Translations under genes and position numbers: made by a program
Notes under the pieces: model-generated
Databases searched by the model: none
Seen by the model: only the letters and a program-made list of their open reading frames with translations
What the model was told of the DNA's origin: nothing
Shown here: positions 11,070 through 22,659 of the stretch, piece after piece
Layout: every line of letters starts with the position of its first letter
How positions within the stretch are numbered: position 1 is the first letter of the stretch
Assembly: GCF_018991925.1 (NCBI RefSeq)
Contig: NW_024724368.1
Span: 1,603,319 to 1,667,318 of the forward strand
Length of the DNA stretch: 64,000 bases
Source: Homarus americanus
Taxonomy: Eukaryota > Arthropoda > Malacostraca > Decapoda > Nephropidae
Direction of reading: 5' to 3'

Positions 11070-13680
11070 AACTTCTCGCATCATATGTTGTCTCTATGAA
11101 CTTTTGTTGTCATTTTCAGTTGTCACGAGTGAATTCCATTGAAGGTTGACTCCGACGACAACCTTTCCCTAAACCACTACTCACATTCTCTGTCTATACA
11201 TTATATTAATAAGAATAAGCGAGTAGATAAAACGGTTGTGACTTACATTCTAACCTGGTGTCACCGCGCTGAGTGAGGCTTAACACTCTCTGCAGGTGTG
11301 TGTGTGTGTGTTTATTCCTGTCATGCCACATATTAAGAGCCATACCTCTCATTCCCCTGCATGTTTGGTGCTGGAGGAGACAACACGCCGAGCCTGTAAA
11401 CCTAAACCAGCTAAAACTCGAGACAAAAATAAAGATAATTACTTTATTTGTCTCATCCGACGAAGCCAACTCACCAACCATGTGTGCCCTGATCTACATT
11501 GGTTTGTGTGATCTTAATAGGTACTGCTGTCTCTTGTAAGCACACGTTGCCCCTCATTGTGTCGAGGTTGTGTTCACTATTGGTTGGCTCAACAGTTGTG
11601 GGTCACCCCCCTGTGTTGGCCAGCACTGTGTGAGGTGTACTACGTTGGCTCAGGTATTGGATTAGTTTGGATAGATGATGTATTTGTTCACGCTCCTCTC
11701 GTTGAGTCTGGTCACCTTGTAAGTGTCTGTGTGTATTATGGCACTGTATAGCGATAATTTATATATTGTTAATGGATATATTTGTTTTTATATTCATATA
11801 TTTATTATTGTACAATTTTTAATCTTGGTGTACACATACAGTATAGCGACATCATTACCACATCATATTTACAGAAGGCTGAACCGAGGCCGGAGTAAGG
11901 AATATACTCAATATTTTCAAGACCATTCAAAACAAAGAGACATCCAACCCAGTGTTACTCCACAAAGTTCATGGCCTCGCTTGGTAACACTATTGATGTG
12001 CTTAAAAAGTCTTGTGAAGGAGATGTGCTATTATCAATGTACACAGGTCACTCGTGTGTTTTAAGGCGGCTAAACATTTTAATGAGAGCTGTGACCACCA
12101 ATACTCAGACCACTTCCTGCACCACAGGTACAAGGAAGTACACGATAGATGGTGCTATCCCCATCCAGCACTTGAAAACTAACACTGTACTGGAGCGAAA
12201 TACGGAACAGACTTACCAATATCAACTCTATCCAGTGTACCGTCAGTTAGTACAGACGTTAGAAGCAGTGTAAACTTTTGAGATGCATGGCTCTTACGCC
12301 TGTTGCCAGGACGGCTTGAGTCCGTGAGACTTGGTGTACACTAGCCAGTTTGGAAGGTTGGCCAATTGACCACTAAGAGAACATTTTCAGTCAAGCCGCG
12401 GCATCGGGCAGGTAGTATTGGGATCATCTATCACACACCGGCGTTAAACATCAGTGAGCAGGTCCACTTTTTATAGGGAGTCTGATAACTTCGTCTAAGG
12501 TTTGCCGAATCAGCCCAGGTGTAGTAGAAACACGACCTGTGGGTTGTGGGCTTTAACAGCCTAGAGAATCAGAAACCAGCAAGGACAACCAGTTTGAAGG
12601 CCGCTGCTCGGGTAGGAACAAGTCCCCAAAGCTAACTCCAGGTACCCGCAGGTAATTTGATAGTGCGGTGAATCCTCTACCTGGATTATATTGTGGTTGA
12701 CGGTGAAGCGTCAGCGATCTTATGAGAGATGACCGGCAACAACCCTAGTAGCACCACTCCGCCCTCGCCACCACCTTGTCAGCTCTCACTAGTAAGCTAC
12801 ATAAAATACAAATAAATATACATAATCCGCGTGTCTGGGATTCGAGGCTAGGACCAGCAGATGCCACCCCAGGCTAAACGTGATTGTAGTGGGTGGTGGC
12901 CGAGTGGTTATCTCCTCGAAGTGGCATCTTTCTAGTACTGAGTTCGGGAACTGGTGCACAGATATAACAGTAGGCATCACCCATCATCATCGAGACAGAT
13001 ATCTGAGAATATATAATGAGTAAGGGACTGGCTTTGTCTTGCCTTTAGTGCCCTTGGTGTTAAAAGGAAGATGGAAAGAATGGTCCGGGCGAGGATAAAG
13101 GGAAGTGAAAGTAGAAGAGTAATCAGTGTCAGGAAGAGGATCTGACCTGAGTGAATGTGTTCGTGGTTCTCGTTGTGACCCGTGTGTGTGTGTGTCTGTT
13201 AACATTATCTTGAGACATTGTGAAGCCTGACAGATAATAGTATTGTAAAGAAAGGAGGAGGAGGAGTCTGTTGCCAGGAAGATGGGACGCAGGACTTTAC
13301 CCACGCCCCATCAGGAGGTGACGGTGAGGTTGGCCGCGGCAGGTCGTGGGGCCGCTCTCTCCCGGGTCACGTGTCGTCCTCAGCGGTGGCCGCAACACAA
13401 AAGTGGCCCACCACGAATGCTTTCAATGTTGACTGCCTCTGTAATTACCAGGGCAATGTGTAAGCCCTCCGGTCATTTTGCTACACTGGGCTACCACGCT
13501 TCTCCGCCCTCCTTCCTACAGGTAACCGGCCTGTTGGTGGTGGCGAGGGCCGCTGTCCTCACCACCACCATTGTTGTCTCTCTTTCCTCTACCTCCTCCA
13601 ATTCTTCACACATATTGTTGTACTGCTCCCGTTATCACTGCTGCCATTGTTGTTGCCATTAGTAAGGTTACTAGGATTTT
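11070..13680. other. Intergenic, unrecognised open frames only
   Basis: Overlapping frames at 11723-12064 and 11971-12273 encode no domain I recognise, and their compositions are unremarkable. A GC-rich patch with several CpGs lies at 13290-13400. Nothing here is supported as a gene. Confidence 0.4.
12893..12965 (+). repeat. tRNA-like (SINE-type) sequence
   Basis: Contains TGGCCGAGTGGTTA, an excellent polymerase III box A of the tRNA-Ser/Leu type, and about 45 bases later GAGTTCGGGAAC, a recognisable but degenerate box B. The arms do not fold into a complete cloverleaf by eye, so it is more likely a tRNA-derived SINE head or a decayed tRNA copy than a functional tRNA gene. Confidence 0.4.
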
Positions 13681-13685
13681 TCTGG

Positions 13686-13689
<4 letters not shown>

Positions 13690-13728
<39 letters not shown>
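13690..13728. repeat. (TA)n microsatellite
   Basis: About 38 bases of uninterrupted TA dinucleotides followed by an AT-rich run and a T-run. Confidence 0.95.
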
Positions 13729-13731
<3 letters not shown>

Positions 13732-13739
13732 ATAATTTT

Positions 13740-16700
13740 TTTTTCGTCTTTGTGTCTATTAACAGAATATCTCGAAACAGGTGTATACTGATTATAGTCA
13801 AACTTGACAGATTGTGTTAGTTATGACTTACGAACGAGGTAATTAATTCTACGAGAGTCGAGGTCAAAGTTGAAGGTCAGACACTCGACACTCCAGATGC
13901 TGGAACAGGTCACCTAATTTTGGTGAAATTTGGCAGATAGGTTATGTTTTGGCCAACGAAAGAAATGAATGTATAAATGTTAGTTAATTCAGTGAGTAAC
14001 TTCCAGACGTAGTAACTGTTCATTATATCGCTGGAAGAATTCTGATATACATGTGCATTACTTTTACAAACAAACAGACCTTAGCGTAAAGATGGAGGCG
14101 AGTTCTTTGGTTAAATCTTTTGAATTATCTGTTCTTATACATTATGAGTCGTGAGTGAGTGTTTACGTGTGATGGTGACCACCCTGCAGGAGGGAAGACG
14201 GCCTGGGGATACATGGCACTGACCCAACCGGACCTCTTCACCCAGGGAAAGTTGTGACGTGTTGAGCCCCTCCATGGGCCTCACCCACCATCTTCCACCT
14301 CATGATCTTCCTCCACTCTCGGCTCCGGAAATCATCGTATAACTTAAGCTAGGAACAAGAGGATACCTTGGCCTTTTTTGTAGTAGAATTCCCCCTTGGT
14401 CATCACCTCAGGAGCAGCTGTTTGGTGGTGGTATCCCCCACACTCTCGTTGCCGTTAATGGCTCATTCTCACTCCGCCTTCTAATTTGGCGGTTAGCCGA
14501 ATCACCACTCAGTCGCAGTTTAGAGGGAGGGAGGAGGTGTGGTGCCTCGTGTGGTGGGTGTTGTGTCCTGGAGGTCCGTGTTGGGATGTGGTATTGAGCT
14601 GTTTATGGAATGGTTGATAGTCATATAGGATCCGGTCGTACTAAGCTATTAAGACGGGGCCCATTGGGACTGGGGCCCATTTCTAATTGTTGACATAGGT
14701 TGGGGACCATTTGGACTGTGGGCCACGCCTAGGTGGGTGTTGAGGCCGGGGTAGCTCCATCTGGAGTGTTTCCCCCCCCTCCCCCTCCTCCCCTCACCCG
14801 TGTCCCATAACAAAGGGGAGCCAGGCTCTTTACTTCATCGTCGGGGTGTATTTTGAACTTCTCGTGGGTGAACTTGAACTGGTTATAAAGCTTGGAGACG
14901 TGGGTGAACTTGAGCTGGCCAGTAGTACGAAGTCACCGAAGGAGCTTTAATGGTCTGTACACTGCATCTGATTACCAAAAGTTAGTTATAATATCAGGCT
15001 GAAGACTAGTGGTAGCTGCAGTGATTTATCCCGTAGGAGAGAGAGAGAGGTGCTGTGCCAATAGAATGGACACACAATTCATTAAGCTTCTGTTGCTAAT
15101 AGATCACATTCTGAAGCAGGCTCACATTGAATAGGGGAAAGGGCTGATTTATGGTGATTGGGGATTGGAAGAGTATAATAAATGTGATGATGGAAATACA
15201 TTGATAATTGGAGAGCAAATGGAGGTGATAGAGTAAAGTGATATACAGTATATATAATAACACCGTGTATTTGATCCCTAGTCACCCATGCATTTCCATA
15301 ATCACGTTTATTATTATCGAAGTGTAAGTTCATATTAAAACAGGTGCTGAAGGGACGTGTCAGTACATACTGTGTAACGTTTCTCAGTTTAGAATATACC
15401 AACTATCCCTCGTATTGTTAAGGAAATTGTAGGTGAAACTTATTTTTTTTTTTTTTTAAGTTTTATAGTTGTAACGTGAAACCCACATTCACAAGAACTA
15501 TTGTCCTATTCGTCACCTGATAACTGTAGGTCTATCTCATGAGACTCTTGTAGAAAACTTAAATTAATTAACCTTAGTGACGGAATAAAGACACTGTGGG
15601 TTAAAGAAAAATGTAGCTGATTTGAAGTCTCGTTTTGGTCAAGAGTGTCCCGGTTGAAACAGTTGGTAGCCCTGACGTTTTGTGTTCGAGCTCTGTTCAA
15701 CTAAAACACAATAAAGTTAAACGAACAAGACTACAATAAATAGGGCACATTTAATGATACAGATGTTAAAGAGGAACACGATGTACACAAACAAGTTACA
15801 GAACGATACGATAAATAAACCGCAGTGCTGCCAACACACACAAGCCAAGCGGGGGGGTTGTCAGAATGCTTTATATTTCAGGTTTTACGTAACAATCTCA
15901 AGTTGTCTCAATGATTTTCCTGAACTCTACATGATTTTCTGAAGTTCCATGGTCACGGAGGCTCTAGTGTTACCATAACCCGGCGATTTTACACCATTTT
16001 CAATTTATTTATCTTTTTGGCAGCGTCTAGATTTATTACATTGGCTGGTCAGTAATGGCTACCTAGATAAATACGATATCAGTTTAATAAGACAGTCGTA
16101 TGCTGTCCAACCAGTTTGTTACCGTGTAAAGGTGTCGAGGAAAGCTGTCCGTCTCGGTATTGTGATTTGCATTTTGTATTGATCCATTGATAGATGGAGT
16201 TAAACACTGTAGTGGTGAGGCACGTGTGAGTGACAGTGCCTCTTGGTTATGTTAATGATGCGTTATTGTCGGAGCCTGCCACAGGTGCCAGGGGGAGGAG
16301 GTGACAAAGAGAATATATACATTCATAAACTCACTTTATTATTTTGACAATTTGGTGATAGCGATACGGATAAATGCCACAAAGTATTAATTATTGTCAT
16401 ATTTACAGTACTGGCGCAAATTTAGAATGGAGAGAAACCTTCAGGTAAACTGTGTAAATCCGTTTAGTATTTACAGCATTACGAACCTAAACTTGCGTCA
16501 GGATCTTCACTCGAGGCGACGGGCTGCAGATACACAATACCTGCTTACAAGGTTTCATAATGCACTTGAAAGTCTAAGTTATACTCTTGTGGACAGTTTC
16601 TTGTCTGTTGTAATATAGTGTCATAAAGGAAGCAGGATGCAGAAAATATATAACTTGCAAGTTGGTGGTGGTAGTGTTAGCGGTTGGAAACAATAAGAGT

Positions 16701-16780
16701 CAAGAGGTTAAGGATACCGTTTCTGGATTGGCGACCTTCTTCAGAAGTTGTTGTTGTCATGATGGTGTTGAGTAGTGCAA
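13740..16780. other. Intergenic, no gene seen
   Basis: Mixed sequence without a recognisable gene. There is a T-run at about 15443-15458. The minus-strand open frames at 15082-15402 and 15506-15700 carry no recognisable domains. Confidence 0.45.
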
Positions 16781-16781
16781 C

Positions 16782-17010
16782 TTAACCCCTTGAGTACGAT
16801 GACTACCTCCCACCATGAGTACAATGTCATCGTATTCTAAAAGGTAGTATACTGCATGTCATTGTATTCAAAGGGTTAAAGACATCGTGTTCAGGGGGTT
16901 AACTGAATGTAATATAAGTATTCGTTGTATTCAAAGGGTGAAAATACCGTATTCAAAGGGTTTAGTCATTGTGATGTAGACATTAAGTCGTTTTATGCCC
17001 AAAGGGTTAA
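16782..17010. mobile_element. TTAA-flanked MITE (piggyBac-like)
   Basis: The element is bounded by TTAA at 16782-16785 and 17007-17010. Its ends are inverted: CCCCTTGAG on the left, and CCCTTTGGG reading inward from the right. The interior carries repeated GTATTCAAAGGGTTAA-type units (about 16862, 16888, 16928, 16950 and 16995). TTAA target duplication and CCC-starting termini are characteristic of piggyBac elements. At about 221 bases it is non-autonomous. Confidence 0.55.
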
Positions 17011-17135
17011 GTAGAGATCAACTTGCTTTGTTTCCCCTGGTGATCCTGGGAACACTTCAGCGCCATTGTCTTGTGAATGTAGGGAGTTACTTACAGATGC
17101 AGCACGTACCAACGATTGACATTTATTGAATTTAC

Positions 17136-17300
17136 CATCGCTCACTCCACCTCTATACCTCCTCCTTTTCTTCTTCCTCCTTCCTCCCCTTCTTTTCTTT
17201 CTGTTTCTTCCTTCCCTTCTCTTCTTCCCGTTTCTTCCTCCTTCCTCCCCTTCTCTTCCCGTTTCTTCCTCCTCCGCCCTCTCTTCTTTGTGCCATTGTT
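17136..17300. repeat. Polypyrimidine tract
   Basis: About 150 bases almost entirely of C and T on the plus strand (CTTCCTCC and TTTCTT units). Frames in either strand give K/R/E-rich or S/P/F-rich artefacts. Such tracts can adopt triplex (H-DNA) structure. Confidence 0.85.
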
Positions 17301-17394
17301 CCCTGTGGTCCGCCTCGTCATCATCCTCCTGGTGCCTCTCCTCGCCGTGTAAGTGTATGGAGTGTTTTATAACCTCGTATATCACGGCCAAGTG

Positions 17395-17490
17395 GAAGGT
17401 GTGACCAGTGGAGGAAGGTAGGGGAAGGGTGTGACCAGTGGAGGGTGTGGCTGGTGGTAGGAAGAGGAGGGTGTGGTCAGTGAGGGGGGT
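17395..17490. repeat. Minisatellite, left part (GTGACCAGTG units)
   Basis: Diverged units containing GGGTGTGACCAGTGGAGG, with GTGGTCAGTGAGG as a variant. The same unit recurs at 18245-18500 on the far side of a LINE remnant. Confidence 0.75.
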
Positions 17491-17529
17491 AAAAAAACAG
17501 AGGCACCCTCCTGGGCCTGACATATTACT

Positions 17530-18243
17530 CCCACCACGTCCTCACCACGAAGGAAAAGGCAAGAAGAGAGCTGAAAAAACTATACCGCTTTAACGTGCTT
17601 TCTGAGAAAATAAAACTCCGCCTCGTTACATCTCTTATCATACCGATCTTAACCTACCCAGCAGTACCTCCTCATACTATGAGCACCACCCAATTATTAA
17701 AATGACAGGTGATGCAAAATGAAGTCCTGAGATTCGTCACAGGTGAAAGATACCCCTTCACCAGAACCACAGCCGAGATACATAGACCTGAGAATAAAAC
17801 TCCTCAACCAGCAGAGTCTGGCAAAAGATATAATGATCAGAGCAAGAACTCCTTCAAAGACTCCCACCAGACAACAACAACCACCATACTTGGTTCCCCA
17901 AAAATTACCAAATCTAAAAAAGTCAATTACCACACCCGATCTATACGGCCAGGCAATAGACAACCTCCCTAGACCAGCAACCGCCAGTAGGGTCAGCTAA
18001 ATATGAAATATGGCCCTCAAAACACCCATACAGTATATGAGATAGGGTAGGCTGTCCAGTGCCTGTACCGACAGACAAAAGCTAACTGATGACACAACCC
18101 TAACACACTATTAGCTTAGCTAACCCACGGCAAGGCGGTCAGCCCGCTTCCTCCTACTTCCTCCTAAATTTCTTAAATTTTCGAACTATAACTTCCTTCC
18201 TCCACCTCTAATCTTCGTTCACCCTCTCTTTCTCTACAAAAAA
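17530..18243 (+). pseudogene. LINE remnant inserted in a minisatellite
   Basis: The frame from about 17545 reads KLYRFNVLSEKIKLRLVTSL, then a segment around IIPILTYPAVPPHTMSTTQLL, followed by VMQNEVLRFVTGERYPFTR (about 17710-17765) and, after frame shifts, EIHR and LLNQQSLAKDIMIRARTP. This is the C-terminal region downstream of the reverse transcriptase in Jockey/R1-like LINEs: the LTYP block, the VQN-LRF block and the LNxRLxxxA block. A TGA at 17704 and frame shifts make it dead. It ends with an A-run (18237-18243) directly before the minisatellite resumes. Confidence 0.65.
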
Positions 18244-18244
18244 A

Positions 18245-18500
18245 GAGGGTGTGACCAGTGAGGGACGGAAGGGGAGGGTATGACCAGTGAGGGAGGTGGA
18301 GAGAGTGACCAGTGAGGGTAGGAAGGGGAGGGTGTGACCAGTGAGGGAGGTGGAGAGAGTGACCAGTGAGGGAAGGAAGGGGAGGGTGTGACCAGTGGGA
18401 TAGAGATGTGGAGAGTGTGACCGGTGGAAGATGTGACCAGTGGAGGGAGGAAGTGGAGGGTATGACCAGTGAGGTAGGGGAGGGTGTGACCAGTGTCGGA
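18245..18500. repeat. Minisatellite, right part (GTGACCAGTG units)
   Basis: About nine variant copies of AGGGTGTGACCAGTGAGGGA, with alternate spacer GGTGGAGAGAGTGACCAGTG giving a higher-order unit of roughly 56 bases. It is closely related to 17395-17490. Confidence 0.85.
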
Positions 18501-18667
18501 GTAGGGGGATAGTTTCAGCTCCTGCCTTGATGTTTTTATGCAAGGGATCATTGTTGAGTGGCTGACTGGCCCAGGAGAGCTGGGCTGCTCCTCCTCCTCC
18601 TACTTGGTGCGCCTCGGTGGTTTTGTGGGGTATGTGGAGAGTGCCGGTGGCCTTTATCAAGTTAGTA

Positions 18668-18668
<1 letters not shown>

Positions 18669-18712
<44 letters not shown>
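18669..18712. repeat. (GT)n microsatellite
   Basis: About 21 uninterrupted GT units. Confidence 0.95.
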
Positions 18713-18714
<2 letters not shown>

Positions 18715-18719
18715 CTACT

Positions 18720-20225
18720 AGCAGCCTGTGAGTGTCACCCGACATCACGTTGAAGCTCTTGGTGTTGTCAGCATCGGGTGGCATAGTAGCTGCGGCCTCT
18801 TTTTGGTGGTTGTGGTGGCTGAAGGGGGGGCAAACCGTAATGTGTATATGCGTCTCTCTCTCTCTCAATTGAGGCAGTATTGATTTGGTTATGAAAGAGA
18901 TGAAAACGCAGCATCCTGTTTGTTAATTCCAGGTAGTAGGCCACTTGACTCTCGCCTCAAAACATTTATTGATCTCCAGCGTATACAAAGCTAAGACGAA
19001 TTCGAGATGAAAGATTTAAAAGAACTGTTTGTCTGGATGCTGTAAATGAGACAAGAGCTTACAGTACATTGATTTTATAAAACTAAATTATTGTAATTTG
19101 TAAACTGATGACTAGCTGTCAGAATCTGTATGGATTAAAACCTTCACTCTTAATTATCTTGTAAACTTAGTGTTGTGTTGGTGTGTGTGTGTGTATAGGT
19201 TGTGTAGTTAGCTTGTGTGTATTATTTTGTGGTGTGTGGTAGAATGCTGTATGCTTGTGTGTATGTGACAGTGTGATGTGTGGTTGGCGTGTGTGTTGTG
19301 GTGGTGGTATGATGCGCGGTTGGCGTGTCGGGGGTCGCCGCTGCTACCGTCGTAGTTGCAGCAGTAAGAGTAGCCGAGGGTTGGGTTAGGGGGAGCAGCG
19401 GTGGCCCAGTTGGCAGCGTGCCCACTAGGGTGGTGGTGTGGCCACGCCGGACCAACATCCATTGCTGGTCATTCACAGCTTTCCCTCTATGGGATTTCAA
19501 GCTGAAGTAAGACAGATCCTTGGGGTCTACCGACACATAGTATGCTTATACCTTGTTCATTCACCCCAATTCCCCCTCCTAGTGAGGCATCTTCATCTGT
19601 ACCTCATTTTTCTCTCTCACCTTTATATATCCGTGTTGTACAGGGTATTTATGTTTTAATTAAATTAACTTCACTGTGCCATTTTTACTACCTGGTGACC
19701 CTGGCACAAATTAAGGTGATTGACCCGCCTCTGTCAACTAACCATAGGCATCTGTCAAGTAAACTGTGGTTGAGCAAGGCAAAATATAAACTTCACACAC
19801 TCAAAGGTTCCTTAGCGCCTCAAGTTAAAACCCAGGCTTCAGGGGGACCTCACTTACGAACCTCTGAGAATCTGGGTCCAGAAAAGTAGACTACAAGTAT
19901 TGACACAAGGAGTTCTGAACAAGATTTGGGTCGCTGTCCGTGTTGGAGCCTCGAGCACCCTTGACTTTCGTATTGTTATCTTCTTGCTCTGAAGCCCTAC
20001 TGTTGTGGTGACGCTCTACTGTTGTGATGCCGCTCTACTGTTGTGGCCATGTTCTATTGTAGTGACGCTCTGCTGTTGTGGACATACTTTACTGTTGTGG
20101 GATATTTATTACTCCGGCATCTGTCCCCTTAGTGGGAATTGGAATGGAGGAGGCAATGTATTGTAAATTTATACTGTCGGGTCTATTAGAAGGGTGCATA
20201 TTCATTCATTTATTTTCTTTCGTGT
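18720..20225. other. Intergenic, no gene seen
   Basis: GT-rich stretches (19170-19330) produce artefactual open frames. A possible degenerate tRNA-derived sequence (GTGGCCCAGTTGGCAGCG) lies at 19396-19470 but lacks a clear box B. A short repeat of CTACTGTTGTGG(T)GAC(G)CT type runs from about 19996 to 20098. Confidence 0.4.
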
Positions 20226-20226
20226 G

Positions 20227-20263
<37 letters not shown>
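20226..20263. repeat. (CA)n microsatellite at the LINE 5' boundary
   Basis: (CA)n of about 18 units immediately precedes the LINE copy. Another (AC)n tract immediately follows it at 21615-21631. Confidence 0.9.
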
Positions 20264-20265
<2 letters not shown>

Positions 20266-21614
20266 ATGATGCAGGCGCCATTGATCCTCATCAATTTTAG
20301 CAATATGAAAACTTCCTCCACCACTCGCTGTCTTGTCAGCTTTCTCGACTACATACACTGTATACCACCACGTGGAAAAATGAAAGACGTGGCTGTCGCC
20401 TTCATTGACTTCATTTAGGCATTTGACCTAGTCGACCACAATTTAATCATCAGCAAAGCTTTCGTCCTCGGGTTTCGGAGAAGTCTTATACCATGGCTTA
20501 CAGACTTCCTTAGTGACCGACGCCAAGCCGTACGCTTCCGAGGGGCTGTTTCCACTTTTCAGTCACGCCCCAGTGGCGTCCCCCAGGGCACCAAGATGGG
20601 ACCGCTCTTCTTCCTCATGCTTATCAATGATGTCCTAAGAGAAACCTCTGCCCGCTGGAAATATGTCGACTCCATTGGGATCAGTGTGAACAACTCGGCT
20701 CCCGACTACACCGCCCTCCAGAATATATTGAACAGTCTCCAAAATTGGGCCACCATCAACCATACCAAGACATGGTTATGCACACCAACCTCTCCTCTGG
20801 CCTTGTCTCACCTCCCTCCATTACTTTGGGCCCCAATGCACTCCAGGTTATGGACTACGCCAAGCTCCTCGGCGTCACTATCGGTAAACTAAATTGGAAA
20901 ACACACACAGGTATAATTGTCAAAACCTCCAGTTTACGTCTCCACCTCCTCCGCCGACTCAAGTCTCAGAGTTCCCACGCACGAGCTCCTCACTGTTTAC
21001 TCAACATTCATACTTCCCAAGCTAACCTATGCCTCCCCTGCCTGGTCTTCCTCCCTAAATGCCACACAACGGAAACACCTAGAAAAAGTGCAGAAGAGGG
21101 TGTGCAAGATTATTCTCCCCCCCCCCCTCCTACTACACATATCAAGATGCGCTCAACACACTGACCCTCTCGGCTCTCCCTGATCATTACCACGACCTCA
21201 TCTTCAAATTTGGTGAGAAGCTTCTGCACCATCCTCGACAACGGCTCCTGCTTCCACCCGAGATCCCTCGTCCGCAATTTGCTGTTCGACACCACAACTG
21301 CATCCAGCACGTACTGATCGCTATAAGAACAGCTCAGTCCCAGCCATTGTAAAAATTATCAACAACTCGTAGTCAACCAGTGTGTTCACTCCCATCCAAT
21401 CTTACCTTTTTGTACTGTTACTATGTTGAAATGCCCTGTAGTATGACCTTCTCCCCACCTTGTTATTACAGTATATATCACATATGTGACTTGTATATTA
21501 TTTGTCAATCAAGTGATCCATTCCCCTATTATGTAACTATATTTTCAGTCTTCTGGCTGCTGTGCTCTTTCAATAAACCGTTAATTATTATTACTATTAT
21601 TTGTTGTTATTATT
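20264..21614 (+). pseudogene. LINE fragment (family L) with reverse transcriptase
   Basis: Retains about the last half of ORF2. The order is TTRCLVSFLDYIH; then a motif-A region, FIDF-stop-AFDLVDHN, with an in-frame TAG at 20416-20418; then SGVPQGTKMGPLFFLMLIND (motif B, about 20570-20630); then KYVDSIG, where the YxDD box would be, with the second Asp replaced; then a shifted frame with KLTYASPAWSSSLNATQRKH (about 21018-21077) and FGEKLLHHPRQRLLLPPE. The stop, the shifts and the lost catalytic Asp make it dead. The 3' UTR (21370-21590) matches the minus-strand copy near 6550 and ends CAATAAACCGTTAATTATTATT. Confidence 0.85.
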
Positions 21615-21631
21615 ACACACACACACACACG
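21615..21631. repeat. (AC)n at the LINE 3' boundary
   Basis: A short (AC)n tract directly follows the TTATTATTA tail of the LINE. The related copy at 6550-7150 has the same tail-then-(CA)n arrangement. Confidence 0.85.
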
Positions 21632-21849
21632 CGAGTGTGATTTTTCGTACTGTAATTAGAGTAGTGATCCTACATCAGAAGAGGTGAGCTAGCCACGCTT
21701 CCCCCTTTTGTATATTATGCAGTATCCACGCTGCCCCAAACAGGGCGTCAGGTCTATGGTACGTTGCTCCAATTAGACTGAAACATGTCAGTTGAGCAGC
21801 CTGGAAAGACTTACTCTATTCACTCCTGTCAAGATAAGCCTGGTCCTTC

Positions 21850-22075
21850 CTAACCTGTTCTAGTAATTTTCTTTTTTCACTGTAGTATCGTCTCGGTGTT
21901 GTCTTCCCCACCTAATTCTTGGACAGCCAACTGGTCTTCTACCATACCGTCTCCACTCATAAAACAGTTTTGGAAGTCTATCATCTTTCATTCTCTTCAG
22001 GTCCCAGTACCATCGTAGTTGGTATCTTTGCATCAATGCCATTATTGGTTCAAACAACTGGGATTGTACAGCCTG
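21850..22075 (-). pseudogene. LINE C-terminal remnant, minus strand
   Basis: The minus-strand frame reads LRWYWDLKRMKDDRLPKLFY followed by EWRRYGRRPVGCPRIRWG. This is the standard C-terminal signature of many LINE ORF2 proteins (LRWxGHxxRMxDDRLPKxxF, then GxRxxGRPRxRW). Only about 65 residues remain, without reverse transcriptase. It is a different family from the neighbouring copy at 20264-21614. The clade is not resolved; RTE- or CR1-like are the obvious candidates. Confidence 0.7.
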
Positions 22076-22334
22076 ATGAAAGAAATAAGGAAAAATAGAC
22101 TAAAGGGAATAAGAAATATAGACTCCCAGAATTAATAGAAACTTACTTTCCCTTGCGGTAAGGAACCGCCTTAGTACCGTATTCACTGATGCACGGAAAC
22201 TGCAGGTATGGTCTGTGAAGCAAAATGTCGGACTGCAACAACAACAGTGACATGAACTGGTGGTCGAGAGTAAGAGCGGCAGACCACCAAGTTTAGTGAG
22301 GACATCCCTGGGTCAGGTGTTATTTTTGTTGTTC

Positions 22335-22655
22335 TGGGTTACCTCATTGGTTAACGAATTTAGGTTGCCGTCCATTGGTTGACGACTTTAAGGTGTTGTC
22401 TGCCATTGATTGACGACGTTTAGGGGTTTCCTCTCATTGGCTAACATCTTTTAAGTGTTGCCTCTCATTAGTTAACGACTTACAGGTGGCGTTTTGCTTT
22501 GGTTGACAACTTCAGTGTCCTTGGGCAAGAGGGTGCCAAGTTAATGTCCCATGGTAAGAGGAGTGCCAATTTAGTTTCTCGTGGCAAGGGTGGTGCTGAG
22601 TTAGTATCCCTTGGTAAGAAGGATGCCAAGTTAAGGTCCTTGGACAAGAGGCTGC
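22335..22655. repeat. Two adjacent diverged tandem arrays
   Basis: 22335-22510 holds about five units of roughly 38 bases containing CATTGGTTGACGACTT and AAGGTGTTG. 22520-22655 holds about four and a half units of roughly 30 bases containing TTGGTAAGAGGGTGCCAAGTTA. The second array gives an apparent repeat protein (LVSRGKGGAELVSLGKK) that I regard as an artefact. Confidence 0.7.
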
Positions 22656-22659
22656 CTGG

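Noticed and set aside
11723..12273. Two overlapping open frames of about 100 codons
   Set aside because: No recognisable domain, no splice support, different frames over the same DNA; left as unassigned.
13282..13662. 126-codon open frame in GC-rich sequence
   Set aside because: Low-complexity C-terminus (CCHCCCH), no recognised domain and no promoter or splice evidence.
15650..15705. Possible tRNA-derived sequence with TAGCCC and GTTCGAGCTC
   Set aside because: The putative A and B boxes are only about 16 bases apart, too close for a tRNA promoter.
17116..17523. Long K/R/E-rich and S/P/F-rich open frames
   Set aside because: They are the two strands of a polypyrimidine tract with no codon or domain signal.
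19396..19470. Possible SINE head (GTGGCCCAGTTGG)
   Set aside because: A box-A-like word is present but no credible box B follows; kept only as a remark.
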